Shown here piece by piece: positions 10,048 through 17,829 of a stretch of DNA of 22,376 bases; the first letter of the stretch is position 1, and the number at the start of each line of letters is the position of its first letter. Made by a program: the position numbers and the translations under genes. Under the pieces are notes generated by a model. The model saw only the letters and a program-made list of their open reading frames with translations, did not search any database and had not been told where the DNA came from. Origin of the DNA: Phoronis australis (lineage: Eukaryota; Phoronida; Phoronidae); NCBI GenBank assembly GCA_002633005.1, contig NMRA01000488.1, forward strand, positions 1 through 22,376, written 5' to 3'.

Positions 10048-10426
10048 TTCTTGCTCATAATCGTTGTCGCTTTCAAATTCCCTACTCTCCGCCGTTGTTC
10101 AATGCTAGTCGCTGATCTCTTGTGTTCAACCCATGATGTCACATGGCGGGAAATGTGAAAATTGGTAAAATTGAAAGAGAAATCAAAATTTCGAGCTAAT
10201 GACACAAAATAATCATGGATTTGGCTAAATTTTACGTCATACATTTAGTCTGTGGCCACCGGTAATTCGAAATGTGCAAAAATCCATGGTGTGTACTGTT
10301 TAATGTTTCACCGATATATGATTCACCACATTCACATTAGGATTTAGATCGAGTAGTTCTACTCGATAAAGGCACGTAAGGTTGCGTTACCTGACACCTC
10401 GCGGAAGACGGAAGTGTTGAAATTAT

Positions 10427-10442
10427 CCAATGACGTCATTGG
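10427..10442. promoter_or_regulatory. CRE flanked by two CCAAT boxes (perfect palindrome)
   Basis: CCAATGACGTCATTGG is a 16-base perfect palindrome: a full TGACGTCA cyclic-AMP response element overlapped on each side by CCAAT (one on each strand). An ETS-like GGAAGTG lies about 15 bases upstream. This could be a bidirectional promoter core inside the inserted segment. Confidence 0.4.
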
Positions 10443-10796
10443 TTTCACACGCAGTCTGTTCAGCAGTTCACAACACGGGTTACTGGTGTCAACTTATCGC
10501 TTGAATTCATCGTTTAACAGCAATATATCATCAAACTTCGATGTAAATCCCTTAAAAATACACCGCGTTCTTATGAAAACGTGTTGTTTTATTTCGCTGT
10601 TACGGATTTATTGGTATTTGGACACACGCCTAAAAAGTTCAGCAGGCCAATTTACCAAGGTCCGTAGCAGGAGTGTGGGGTCTGTTCGGAGATAAATTCG
10701 AACTATTCTTCCGTGAAATACAGACAGGAGAACCTAGATCTGTGTCGTTTAGACTTGTGATTTTTTTAGTTCTAAACGCTTGTAATTCCGGCCAGG

Positions 10797-10885
10797 GGCT
10801 CGGAACCCGATCAGGCCCGTCGCGGTCTCACTGACTCGTTATCAGTCCCAGACAGTGGCTCGGAACCCGATTAGGCCCGTCGCGG
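10797..10885 (+). repeat. 29-bp direct repeat with 60-bp period
   Basis: GGCTCGGAACCCGA and its continuation occur at 10797-10825 and 10857-10885 with one mismatch in 29 bases. The blocks are GC-rich against an AT-rich background. They could be subterminal repeats of the inserted element. Confidence 0.65.
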
Positions 10886-11162
10886 CTTTCATTCTTCACT
10901 ACAGCAAGCCACTTGCTAAACATTTTGGACTCTCAAGGAAGTCGAAAACACGATATACCCGCTTTCCTCGCAGCTGCATAGTTCGAACAAGCGGGAACGA
11001 TGCACCGCAACATATCGGCATTCACTATGCAAATGAACCACTGACGTCGCTGCGTCGTTTCTTACCTTCCTCACAGGTTAACGCGACACCTCTCGGCAAG
11101 GTAAGGTCGACCGTATGCAAGGCGATGTGGATATAGGCCGATTAAGACGGTAAAAAGACTAA

Positions 11163-12260
11163 TTAAATCAGGTGACATTCTCCTTTTAATTCTTTACATA
11201 TACGTCCTAGCTTCTCGGTTATTCCGGGTATACACGGTAAGCACATAATCTGCAGTGGGCGTTCTTCTGCCACTTTCTCTTTTCTCTGCGATGTTAAAGC
11301 CGACATGATAAAATCCCTTGGGTAGCCATTTCTTTCGAATGTCTCCGTCAGGTTGGTCATTTCTGCTTACAGTGCTGTGTCACTGTAGATTTCTTTTGAT
11401 CTTGATGCAAGGCATTTGATTATACCCTTCTTGACTTTGGTGTGGTTGGATTTGAAGTCGAGGTATCGTCCTGTGTGGGTCTTCTTATTGTAGACTGCCG
11501 TTGTTAACTGTCCTTCAGCACGAGTCACTGGTCCGTCTAGGAATGGGAGACTGCTACTTGTCTCTTCTTCCATTGTGAATCTAATAGTAGGCGCTATGCT
11601 GTTCAGATGGTCAAGGAACTCTGATGGAGTCTTGGCTGAATATTGTGAATGTGTCATCAGAATGTGTCATCAACGTATCGTTGCCACATCTTCGGGGTCT
11701 GTTAGGTGAGCTGAGAGCTATTTGTTCGAATCACTTCGTGTACAAGTTAGCTAAGACTGGTGATAGTGGTGCCATTCCTTGTGTCTGCTCGTAGTACTTG
11801 CCTTGGTACTGGAAGTAGGTGGTATTGACACAGAATGTCACTAATTCCAGAATGGAACCAATAGGGAGGTTAACATCATCTGATGGCTTGTGGTCATGTT
11901 CTAATTTTGACCTGAGTAATGGGAGAGCCTCTGGTGTTGGTACACTTGTAAATAGGCTATCGACATCAAAGCTCACCATATGGTGTCATTTGGTGTATTG
12001 CTGACTGATGACAACATTGACACGAAGTGCTTCGAGTCCTTTACGTACGAGTCAGTTTTCCCAGCTAGTGGGATATGATGTTGTTGAGGAATCTAGCCAG
12101 TTGGTGGCAGGGAGAACCATTGATGCTTATATTTGGTCTCATTGGCATATCAGGTTTGTGTATCTTAGGTTTACCATACATGTGCGGGGCTTTTGTGTTG
12201 TTTGGGTTGATTCTCTGGAGTGTGTCGCGTGGTAATGAGCCTTCTACAGTTTTTCAGGAG
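11163..12260 (-). pseudogene. Penelope-like reverse transcriptase, multiply broken
   Basis: Successive minus-strand segments carry RT landmarks in order: MYGKPKIHKPDMPMRP...GSP (about 12200-12090), SYVKDSKHF (about 12040), the motif A block FDVDSLFTSVP (about 11970), the motif B block QTQGMAPLSPVLANLY (about 11770), the catalytic RYVDD (about 11670), then the LPFLD...YNKKTHTGRYLDF thumb block and NGYPRDFI. At least three frameshifts are needed, including before LAGKT, before FDVD and after YVDD. An in-frame TAA falls at 11369-11367. Motif B lacks about three residues usual in the family (MGS before PLSP). It copied the element's RNA when intact. No telomerase-like or viral feature is seen. 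Confidence 0.8.
11647..11672 (-). repeat. 13-bp tandem duplication at the RT active site
   Basis: GAATGTGTCATCA occurs twice back to back on the plus strand. On the coding strand it repeats the bases encoding the catalytic Asp-Asp and the residues after it. As 13 is not a multiple of three, it throws the frame just after the YVDD motif. Confidence 0.8.
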
Positions 12261-12285
12261 GGAGATTTTAATAATAGTTTTACAT

Positions 12286-12398
12286 TTACTGCTATTTTCA
12301 TCTTTGTTGTTGGTTTCCAAGTAATAAACCGTTACATTTAAAACTGTTTCTTTTACTAGAGAAAACTTGGAAACTAACCCGCAAGTGCACACATACAC
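12286..12398 (+). repeat. dispersed repeat R1, right part of the split copy
   Basis: It begins with the second TTACTGCT and aligns with 19955-20066, with the identical block ACATTTAAAACTGTTTCTTT followed by ACTAGAGAAAACTTG and CGCAAGT. Left and right parts add up to about 510 bases, matching the length of the unbroken copy. Confidence 0.75.
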
Positions 12399-12723
12399 AA
12401 AACGTACCGAGAGTGACGTTGATGACGTAATATCCCACGAGACATTATAATGTCAATATCAGCAAACAGAATTTCTGCGAAGCAGTCATCATCTCCCGAG
12501 ATACAAAATTCTACAAGGAAATGGCGCGTGTGCGTGTCAAGAGCCTGCTGTTTTCAAAACGACGTTTGACTTTTCTTTGTTACAAAAGGCGAAGAATTAT
12601 TCAAGAAAATGACGTTTATTAGGTTTTTTCTCTTTAACATCTGTGGCGGGCAAGGTGAGTGTCGGTTCACACCCAGATTTTGCATGAACCCCTGGCGGTT
12701 TGTAGCTTTATGTAGCCAGCCAG

Positions 12724-12759
12724 CTAGCTGTATGAAGACTATCGTCAAAATACAGCTAG
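12724..12759. repeat. 10-bp hairpin in the spacer of the inverted repeat
   Basis: CTAGCTGTAT and ATACAGCTAG form a perfect 10-bp stem around a 16-base loop. The block overlaps the 25-bp segment shared with 5155-5179. Confidence 0.6.
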
Positions 12760-12785
12760 ATACCACTTTATGATTCTCTTCCATG

Positions 12786-12855
12786 GACCCCGAAATTGCG
12801 CACACCCAGGGTAGTTCTGCTCGTCAACTCGTCGTGAAACCTGTATCAACATGTG
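12786..12855 (-). repeat. inverted partner of 13420-13490
   Basis: The reverse strand here carries ATGTTGA, then CGACGAGTTGACGAGCAGAA and a GTG...AATTTCGGGGTC segment. The plus strand at 13420-13490 has the same blocks with few changes (CGACGAGCTGACGAGCAGAA). This is another diverged inverted pair in the same cluster. Confidence 0.6.
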
Positions 12856-13372
12856 GAGCTAAAGACCGGACTGGGTGCATGCAAAATTTGGGAATCAACC
12901 GACTCTCATCTTGCTTGTTTCAACCGTTTAAGTGAAAAACAATGCAACAAACGTCATTTTTTTAAAGTCATTCTCGACCTTTTGTAACAATGAACACGTC
13001 ATTTCCCAAATTTTTGCGAAAACTTCGCAGCAGCAAAATTCGTTTTGAAATTCGTTTTTTCGGGATAGAAATTCTAAAAACTTATAATGAACCAGTTCCA
13101 AATAATTTGTTGCAACGTGTACGCAACTTCGTGAAAGAACAACAGTCGATTGAAGAATCGGCGTAAAAAGAAACTGTCCAATAGGTGACGCAATATTTCG
13201 TGGCGCCGAAAGCCGAGGCAGAAGTTCGCTCCACAACTTTAGCAGCAGAATAACGGTAGAACGCCACTTTTTCCAACACCATTAAATAATCTTCTTGACT
13301 CGAGGAAGACTTTAGTTTTTAATGACACTAACTTTGTATCAGATTTTATCTTGCCACTTTTTTACCCACATC

Positions 13373-13409
13373 GGTACAAAGCTGTATATTTAGTATACAG
13401 CTTTGTACC
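13373..13409. repeat. perfect 16-bp hairpin with 5-base loop
   Basis: GGTACAAAGCTGTATA (13373-13388) is followed by TTTAG and the exact reverse complement (13394-13409). There is no mismatch in 16 pairs. It is too short for a typical animal microRNA precursor. It could be a cruciform-prone site, a transposon-end footprint or a recently formed inverted duplication. Confidence 0.8.
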
Positions 13410-13507
13410 AAGACTACTCTATATGTTGACATAACTTTCCCGACGAGCTGACGAGCAGAAATACCTGGGCTGTGTGAAATTTCGGGGTCTAACGCATGCG
13501 CGCACCC

Positions 13508-13636
13508 GGGGGGGGGGGGGCTCAGGGGCTCGAACGAGCCCCCAATTTGGCGAAGTGGACCAAAAGGTCCGCCTCTGAGAGACGAGAGGTCCAAGAAAAT
13601 GAGGCAAAAGAGTCCACTAAACAAGCACAAACGCAC
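13508..13636. repeat. G-run and dispersed repeat R2, copy 2
   Basis: A run of 13 G (13508-13520) leads into GGGGCTCGAACGAGCCCC, an 8-bp inverted repeat with an AA centre, and then the R2 body matching 3856-3960. The minus-strand frame here is low-complexity Pro/Gly and not a gene. Confidence 0.5.
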
Positions 13637-14005
13637 AATTCACGGTGGTGCTGCCGTTTTTTTTAGTCCGCCTGCTTTTTTGTTACCAAATGGTCCCCCA
13701 TATTGAAGGCTGGGTGCGCGCATGTAACGGAGCTCAATGTGCACTGTTTAAGATGTGAATGTCAGAAACCAACCTTTATACTTTCAAATGCTGAATCATG
13801 TACTTCAGGTCTCTTTTAAGGAGAGTTACAATTTTATTCCGAAAAAAGAATAAGGCGAAACCTATTTCATAACTGTAAGAGGCCTAACTCAGAAGATGGT
13901 ACCGGCAGATGGCGCGGGTTTAGTGTACCTCTAATAACCGCGTACTAGACACTACTAGCTTTAACTTTGAGTTTCAAACCTACATGCACACACAGTTCTT
14001 ACGAT
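13637..14005. other. 3' flank of the elongase gene
   Basis: This is presumably the elongase 3' untranslated region and spacer. A minus-strand AATAAA at 13833-13838, about 170 bases past the stop codon, is the best poly(A) signal. No gene is visible. Confidence 0.4.
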
Positions 14006-14191
14006 CTAGTCATCTCGCTTCTTAGCGTACACTATATTCTTCTTTTTTAAGTACGATTGAATGTAAAAGTTTGAGAACAACATGATGAGCACCACGCAGT
14101 AACCGGACAACAGGTGGGAGGCCCACAGGGGGAAGTCGCAGCCCGATAGATAGGTGTTGAACGAGTGGCAAAATATTAATACGAACTGCAC
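14006..14191 (-). CDS. elongase last coding exon
   Basis: It starts after the acceptor TTGTTACAG at phase 0 with VQFVLIFCH and ends ...YAKKRDD-stop. It holds the last transmembrane segments ([20 protein letters not shown]) and a basic cytosolic tail. It joins exactly to LTKLQL of the preceding exon. Confidence 0.85.
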   Translation of the reverse strand: MQFVLIFCHSFNTYLSGCDFPLWASHLLSGYCVVLIMLFSNFYIQSYLKKKNIVYAKKRDD

Positions 14192-17100
14192 CTGTAACAA
14201 AGATAACAAAAAGAAGATTTAGTCGGTGATCGGTAAACTTTGCAACAAATCATCCAACATCAATTTCGAATACATGTACAGCATTGGGAAAATACGGAAA
14301 TTTGAGAATGTGACATAGGTTTGCAGCTCCCGGTGTGGGAGCACGGCTTCAGTCTGAGTTAAGACACTTGCAATATTGCGTGAATGCACAATGTGTTTAA
14401 GTAATACCAATGAAATGGTGAACAAAATTTTCGAATGCCTGATCCCCGCGGATCCCAGTTGAATCCGTGGAATTTCAACGACACCCCAGACATAGAACCC
14501 ATGAATGACTTTAGGGCCACCAGTTCTCGGTATCAATTAAACCCCATGCTCATGACCACTGGTATGAGATCATACATTTATCGACTGTTTCGGGTCAACT
14601 GATATCCAAGAGACAAACGTCAAGAACACCAATGTGCGATAACTGGTGGCGCTTTCTGATACTTCTAAAAATAGTTTGAAGATTTATCGCGGAGACGTCA
14701 TTTCCCCTGGTGGACTCTGTTCCACCAAAAGGTTCGAGAACAGGACTTAGAATAAAAGAATAAAAATAAATAAAAATGGGTGAAATTAGCAGACCCGACA
14801 GGTCAAATTAATTATTCAGGTATAAGGTTTGTATTTTCTCTGCTCGGAGAGAATTATAGCGTCATTATCTCCGATGAATATCAGCTGTTAGCGATTGCTA
14901 AGGAAGTTTTGGAAGGAGCACGAATCACTAAAGACGGAGATTGCTCAGCAGCTATTTTCATACACAAACTTGACCCCCCTTCGATCCTAAAAGCGAACCT
15001 TTGATTAATTGCTCTAAAAGGCGATTTCTGAGTTTGCAAAACAACTGATAGTTCGTTATTCCTTGAGAACGTGCTTAGAGCATAAAATAAAACGCCTTGG
15101 CAAGCCCACTTTGAGAACCTGGTCTCAAGCAAAAACAAGCTGCCAATTCTTTTGAATCTCTGATATCACCTCCAATTTAGCTGGGTCTATTCTCAGTGGC
15201 GGATTTCGAGGGGGGCCAAGGAGGCCATGCCCCCCAAAACTCTCCCAGATTACATTTGACAGTTCGGGGGTGTGAATGTCCAACGGGAAAAATCCTGTCC
15301 CCCCTAACTCAAAATCCTGGATCCGCCCCTGATTCTTACTATAAACTGACTCAAATGCGACTTTTACAGTCTTACGTCACATACTTACCAGCTGAAGTTT
15401 TGTCAAGTACCTTTTCCACCATAGACTCTTGCGTAGGGACGGGAAACACGACAGGAAGTAGTAAGAATACATTACCACGTGCACAACACAATTCATCCAG
15501 GGACCGGAAATGGCTGGAAAAGCCAAAGGACATATACTTTCATCAAAGTTTCGTTATACAGGAATCATCTACAATGTGTTTTATACAAATAACAGACAGG
15601 CCTGTAGTTGCTCAGTGGACCTGTGTCAGCTGAATGGTCGCAAAAGATACAATTTCAAATAAAAATGCACTGCCTTCAAAATTAATGTCTATTTGTTTCT
15701 AACATATACAACGTCAGCAGGACAGCGTTATATAGCCTGGTCAATATTTTTGTGACACTTACATTGGCCCCCTGGAGTAAACATCATAACCCACCACCAT
15801 ATGTTCAACATGGACACGTGATGGAAAACGTGAAGAAACGTGACCTGACTGTTCTTCTTGCGCAGGACCATTAACACCGTGTCCATGTACTCGACAGCTT
15901 TGGAGAAGAAATACCACCACAGTACTTTAGCTACCTGAAAAAGAGCGATTCTTTTGCCATGCTGAATTTCATAGAAATGAAATCTATCCCGTTTCAAAAG
16001 ATCAAATCTTTATTTTAATCATGTTCAGCTCAAATAAAAACAAATGCGAACCACAAAATCGACCTCATCCTCTTGCCTTGAGAGGACTTCATTTCCATTG
16101 CCAGGGAAAATATTCGGATTATTTGCAAGCTAGAAAGTCATATGGTTAGTGGACTTCAGTGCAGTTTGTTTCTCGATTCCCACTACTGCACGATGAAACC
16201 ATAGAAAAAGAATTAAGCCAGGCTTCCTTAACTTGATGATCTCATAATATTCCTTAACCTGAAAAGATTCTACTTTTCTGTGAAATCAGGTTACAGGCCA
16301 TGTGAACATGCTTTCGAATTCGCAACTTTAGGATAAGCCAATCCCAATGAACTCTGGGAATTTTTTTAAGTCGCCGGTGCTTTAGATTTTCCTTCCTATA
16401 AAGGAAATGGAATCCTATCACGCTCGTCATTTCCGCGATCCGAGTTCAATTCTCGGCTTTGCGAAGACATATAGTCTAGCCTGATACTACGGGTCTGTGT
16501 ATCGTACGTGTCCAAACTTGCAGATGGTATAACATTTTGCTCTAGCTAAGCAATGCAATAGTTTCTGCTAAGTAACACGATTTTTGCGGCACAAATCGTC
16601 GTCATTATGACGACGAAGGGACGAGAGTACTAACTACACAGTTCCGCTGAGGCGTGTCAACAGAAGTCACACATTTCATTTTATAATAAATTACCCACTC
16701 CATCCCCAGATACGTTGAAGTCAATTTTAAAACAGCATACTCACTCGCAATTCTTTTGGATTTTGTCTGGTCTCTGCATTATACGGATGACAGATGTAAT
16801 TATACCCTGCTTCCCACGAGCTCAAAATCATCTAAACGAAAATCATGACAGAACGCATACTAAAGATGTGACAGAAATTATATGTCTTGTGCAGAACCAA
16901 AGTTAAGGAACGGTGGGTGTTGAATGGTTGTCATAATTAATTATACGAAAAATGAGCACGCATCTTATGCCATGTGTTATCAGTTAATTATGGTTCGTTT
17001 CATAAACCCTTATTTCTTTAAGATAAATGTCACATCTTTCATACAATCTGCAGAGTACTCATTGTACTGAGTGTCCGAAGGTCTACTAAAAAACATCGAT

Positions 17101-17790
17101 GTTTTGCATGCACTATAGTATAGAAAGTACACACCCGCCGAAAAAGAGCTATGCGCGTGTGGTTCATTGGTGGCATGGTTTTCAATTAACACAACTTCTA
17201 CGCCCAAGAACAATATGTCGATTACTGAATTAATTATCTAAAAACGTCTGCACATATTTTGTACCCAAGAAAGCGCGACACGGAAAAAGTATGTTCAGGC
17301 AGTGTACAACATAATTCAAGAGAGACAAAATAATACAAAACTAAAACATTCTAGTAGACATCAACTAAGGCCAAGAAAACCTATGCTCTGCAACCCTCGT
17401 CAACTTTAAAAAGTATGCCAATTCAGCAGCTGAGAATCGATGACTGGTCAGTGGGGAAAGGCCGCTCACTTTGAAAGAAGGAGTTTTCGTCAAATTAATT
17501 TTATCTCTCGGCAGACGTATTAGCAGGTAACGAAACCAACCATTCGGGGTGAAATGACCAAAAAACATAGGTTAGTATCCTTTAAAACAGCGCCACTACC
17601 TCGATCACCATGTATAGAGATAAAGAGACGAGTCCGAAGTTGTAGAGGATGAGAAACCATTGCAGTCCAAATGGAGGACGCCGCTTCATATAAAGCGTGC
17701 CGAAGTAAATGAAAGCCAGGTAAAACGCTGTCAGTATCCATACGTACAATGGCGAATTGTTTAGTAGAAGCCAGTTTCGTGTTCTTGGGT
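14006..17790 (-). CDS. very-long-chain fatty acid elongase, ELOVL2/5-like (spliced)
   Basis: Firm exons on the minus strand are 17790-17600, 15934-15763, 15513-15389 and 14191-14006; an exon between the first two is tentative at 17085-17034. Phases join cleanly. The protein carries DPRTRNW and YMKRRPPF at its N-terminal side, [30 protein letters not shown], the HVFHH histidine box, [23 protein letters not shown] and [13 protein letters not shown]. These mark the ER multipass enzyme that condenses malonyl-CoA with long acyl-CoAs. VAKVLWW and the MLNIWW after the histidine box favour the ELOVL2/5 (PUFA) group over ELOVL4, inferred from remembered family patterns. The C-terminal KRDD resembles a dibasic ER-retrieval signal. 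The histidine box has Phe where Tyr is commoner. The recovered part is about 240 residues; the family is usually 270-310, so the N-terminal exon is missing. The coding frame shows no stop, so the gene is probably active. Confidence 0.85.
14192..15388 (-). other. elongase intron containing a MITE
   Basis: It is bounded by donor CTG|GTAAGT and acceptor TTACAG|GTG. It holds the 138-bp G-run element at 15194-15331. A 105-codon minus-strand frame (14536-14219) crosses it, without family motifs or splice logic, and I regard it as chance. Confidence 0.7.
15194..15331. mobile_element. 138-bp G-run MITE (hAT-like ends)
   Basis: It begins CAGTGGCGGAT and ends ATCCGCCCCTG, which are inverted repeats with one mismatch in 11. 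Inside the ends are a G-rich then a C-rich tract. It is flanked by ATTCT on both sides (15189-15193, 15332-15336). CA-G-GG termini suggest a hAT-type non-autonomous element, though hAT duplications are normally 8 bases, so the family call is tentative. Partial relatives lie at 4203 and 22351. Confidence 0.65.
15389..15513 (-). CDS. elongase exon with MYSYYFLS...LWWKRYLT
   Basis: Acceptor TTTTCCAG|CC and donor CTG|GTAAGT bound 125 bases (2 + 41 codons). It encodes [18 protein letters not shown], then [23 protein letters not shown]. The MYSYY and WWK-YLT blocks are conserved across animal elongases. The 5' phase (2 bases) fits the single T left by the upstream exon, giving GGQ-S. Confidence 0.85.
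15763..15934 (-). CDS. elongase catalytic exon with histidine box
   Basis: Acceptor CTCTTTTTCAG|GTA and donor CAAT|GTAAGT bound 172 bases. It encodes [20 protein letters not shown], then [19 protein letters not shown] and [23 protein letters not shown] is the HxxHH active-site box, and the KxxExxDT block is also a family signature. Confidence 0.9.
15935..17033 (-). other. elongase intron
   Basis: Noncoding. It contains a tRNA-like relic near 16400-16463 and a 9-bp hairpin at 16596-16616. I searched it for the missing GYN-CQ type exon and found no convincing match other than the candidate at 17085-17034. Confidence 0.6.
16400..16463 (+). repeat. tRNA-like relic in the elongase intron
   Basis: The T arm is perfect (CCGAG, loop TTCAATT, CTCGG), and TATCACGCTCG upstream resembles the D/anticodon region of tRNA-Val. 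Box A is poor and no acceptor stem forms, so this is a pseudogene or SINE head. Confidence 0.35.
17034..17085 (-). CDS. tentative elongase exon
   Basis: The frame [18 protein letters not shown] ends at GAT|GTGACA in phase 0 and would join directly to VAKVLWW, giving CMKD-VAKVLWW. This is close to the ...DMK/IR-(V/I)-RVLWW sequence of ELOVL5/2 at that exon junction. The 5' boundary is unresolved. Acceptors at TTTTTTAG (exon from 17085) and TTTTTTAGTAG (exon from 17082) put the frame one base off the phase 0 end of the upstream exon. Only ACTCAG|TAC (exon from 17066) keeps phase, and it makes the exon very short. Confidence 0.35.
17600..17790 (-). CDS. elongase exon with DPRTRNW...SLYMVIE
   Basis: It encodes [20 protein letters not shown], then [21 protein letters not shown] and a second membrane segment ending LYMVIE at the donor GAG|GTAGTG. 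I take the acceptor TTAATTGCAG|AC because animal elongases have a conserved intron just before the D-x-R motif. An alternative acceptor, TTTTTTAATAG at 17821-17820, would add CDQ-type residues (DQCDGTLIA) in the same frame. Either way the exon ends at phase 0. Confidence 0.8.
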
Positions 17791-17829
17791 CTGCAATTAA
17801 AGTGCCATCGCATTGGTCGCTATTAAAAA

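Larger units (their letters stand above)
9352..11163. mobile_element. 1.8-kb segment interrupting the Penelope element
   Basis: RT homology stops at about 11163 and nuclease homology resumes at about 9351, while intact Penelope elements have only a short linker there. The segment between contains a broken THAP gene, a convergent acidic ORF, a CRE/CCAAT palindrome and a 29-bp direct repeat, none of them Penelope-like. A nested DNA transposon is the simplest explanation. I found no convincing terminal inverted repeats or target duplication, so the ends are provisional and more than one insertion or a deletion could be involved. Confidence 0.45.
8776..12285 (-). mobile_element. 5'-truncated, decayed Penelope-like retroelement
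   Basis: Reading on the minus strand, the order is reverse-transcriptase remnants (12260-11163), an interrupting segment (11163-9352), a GIY-YIG endonuclease remnant (9351-9073), a tRNA-Ser-like stretch, a hammerhead-like core and the 3' end. An RT followed by a C-terminal GIY-YIG nuclease is diagnostic of Penelope-like elements. The RT begins abruptly at the 5' boundary without its N-terminal region, which indicates 5' truncation during target-primed reverse transcription. Frameshifts, a nonsense codon and a duplication at the active site make it non-functional. The boundaries rest on the 8-bp direct repeat and the R1 alignment. Confidence 0.75.
12558..13003. repeat. long imperfect inverted repeat
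   Basis: The reverse strand of 12707-12558 aligns with the plus strand of 12857-13003. Both run AGCTA, CATGCAAAAT(C/T)TGGG, AACCGAC, then AAACGTCATTTT and CCTTTTGTAACAA in the same order and spacing. Identity by eye is roughly three quarters over about 150 bases, with a spacer of about 150. Either two copies of one repeat inserted head to head or a foldback element. A transcript through it could form long double-stranded RNA. Confidence 0.6.

Noticed and set aside
10044-10244. 66-codon minus-strand frame overlapping the acidic ORF
   Set aside because: Different frame, no motif; a frameshift would be needed to join it to the acidic ORF.
12008-12341. Plus-strand frames with membrane-like segments
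   Set aside because: Antisense of the Penelope reverse transcriptase, which has clear homology on the other strand.
13346-13636. 96-codon minus-strand frame with a hydrophobic start
   Set aside because: Built from the G-run, R2 repeat and perfect hairpin; low-complexity translation.
14219-14536. 105-codon minus-strand frame in the elongase intron
   Set aside because: No elongase motif, and flanking exons already join in phase without it.
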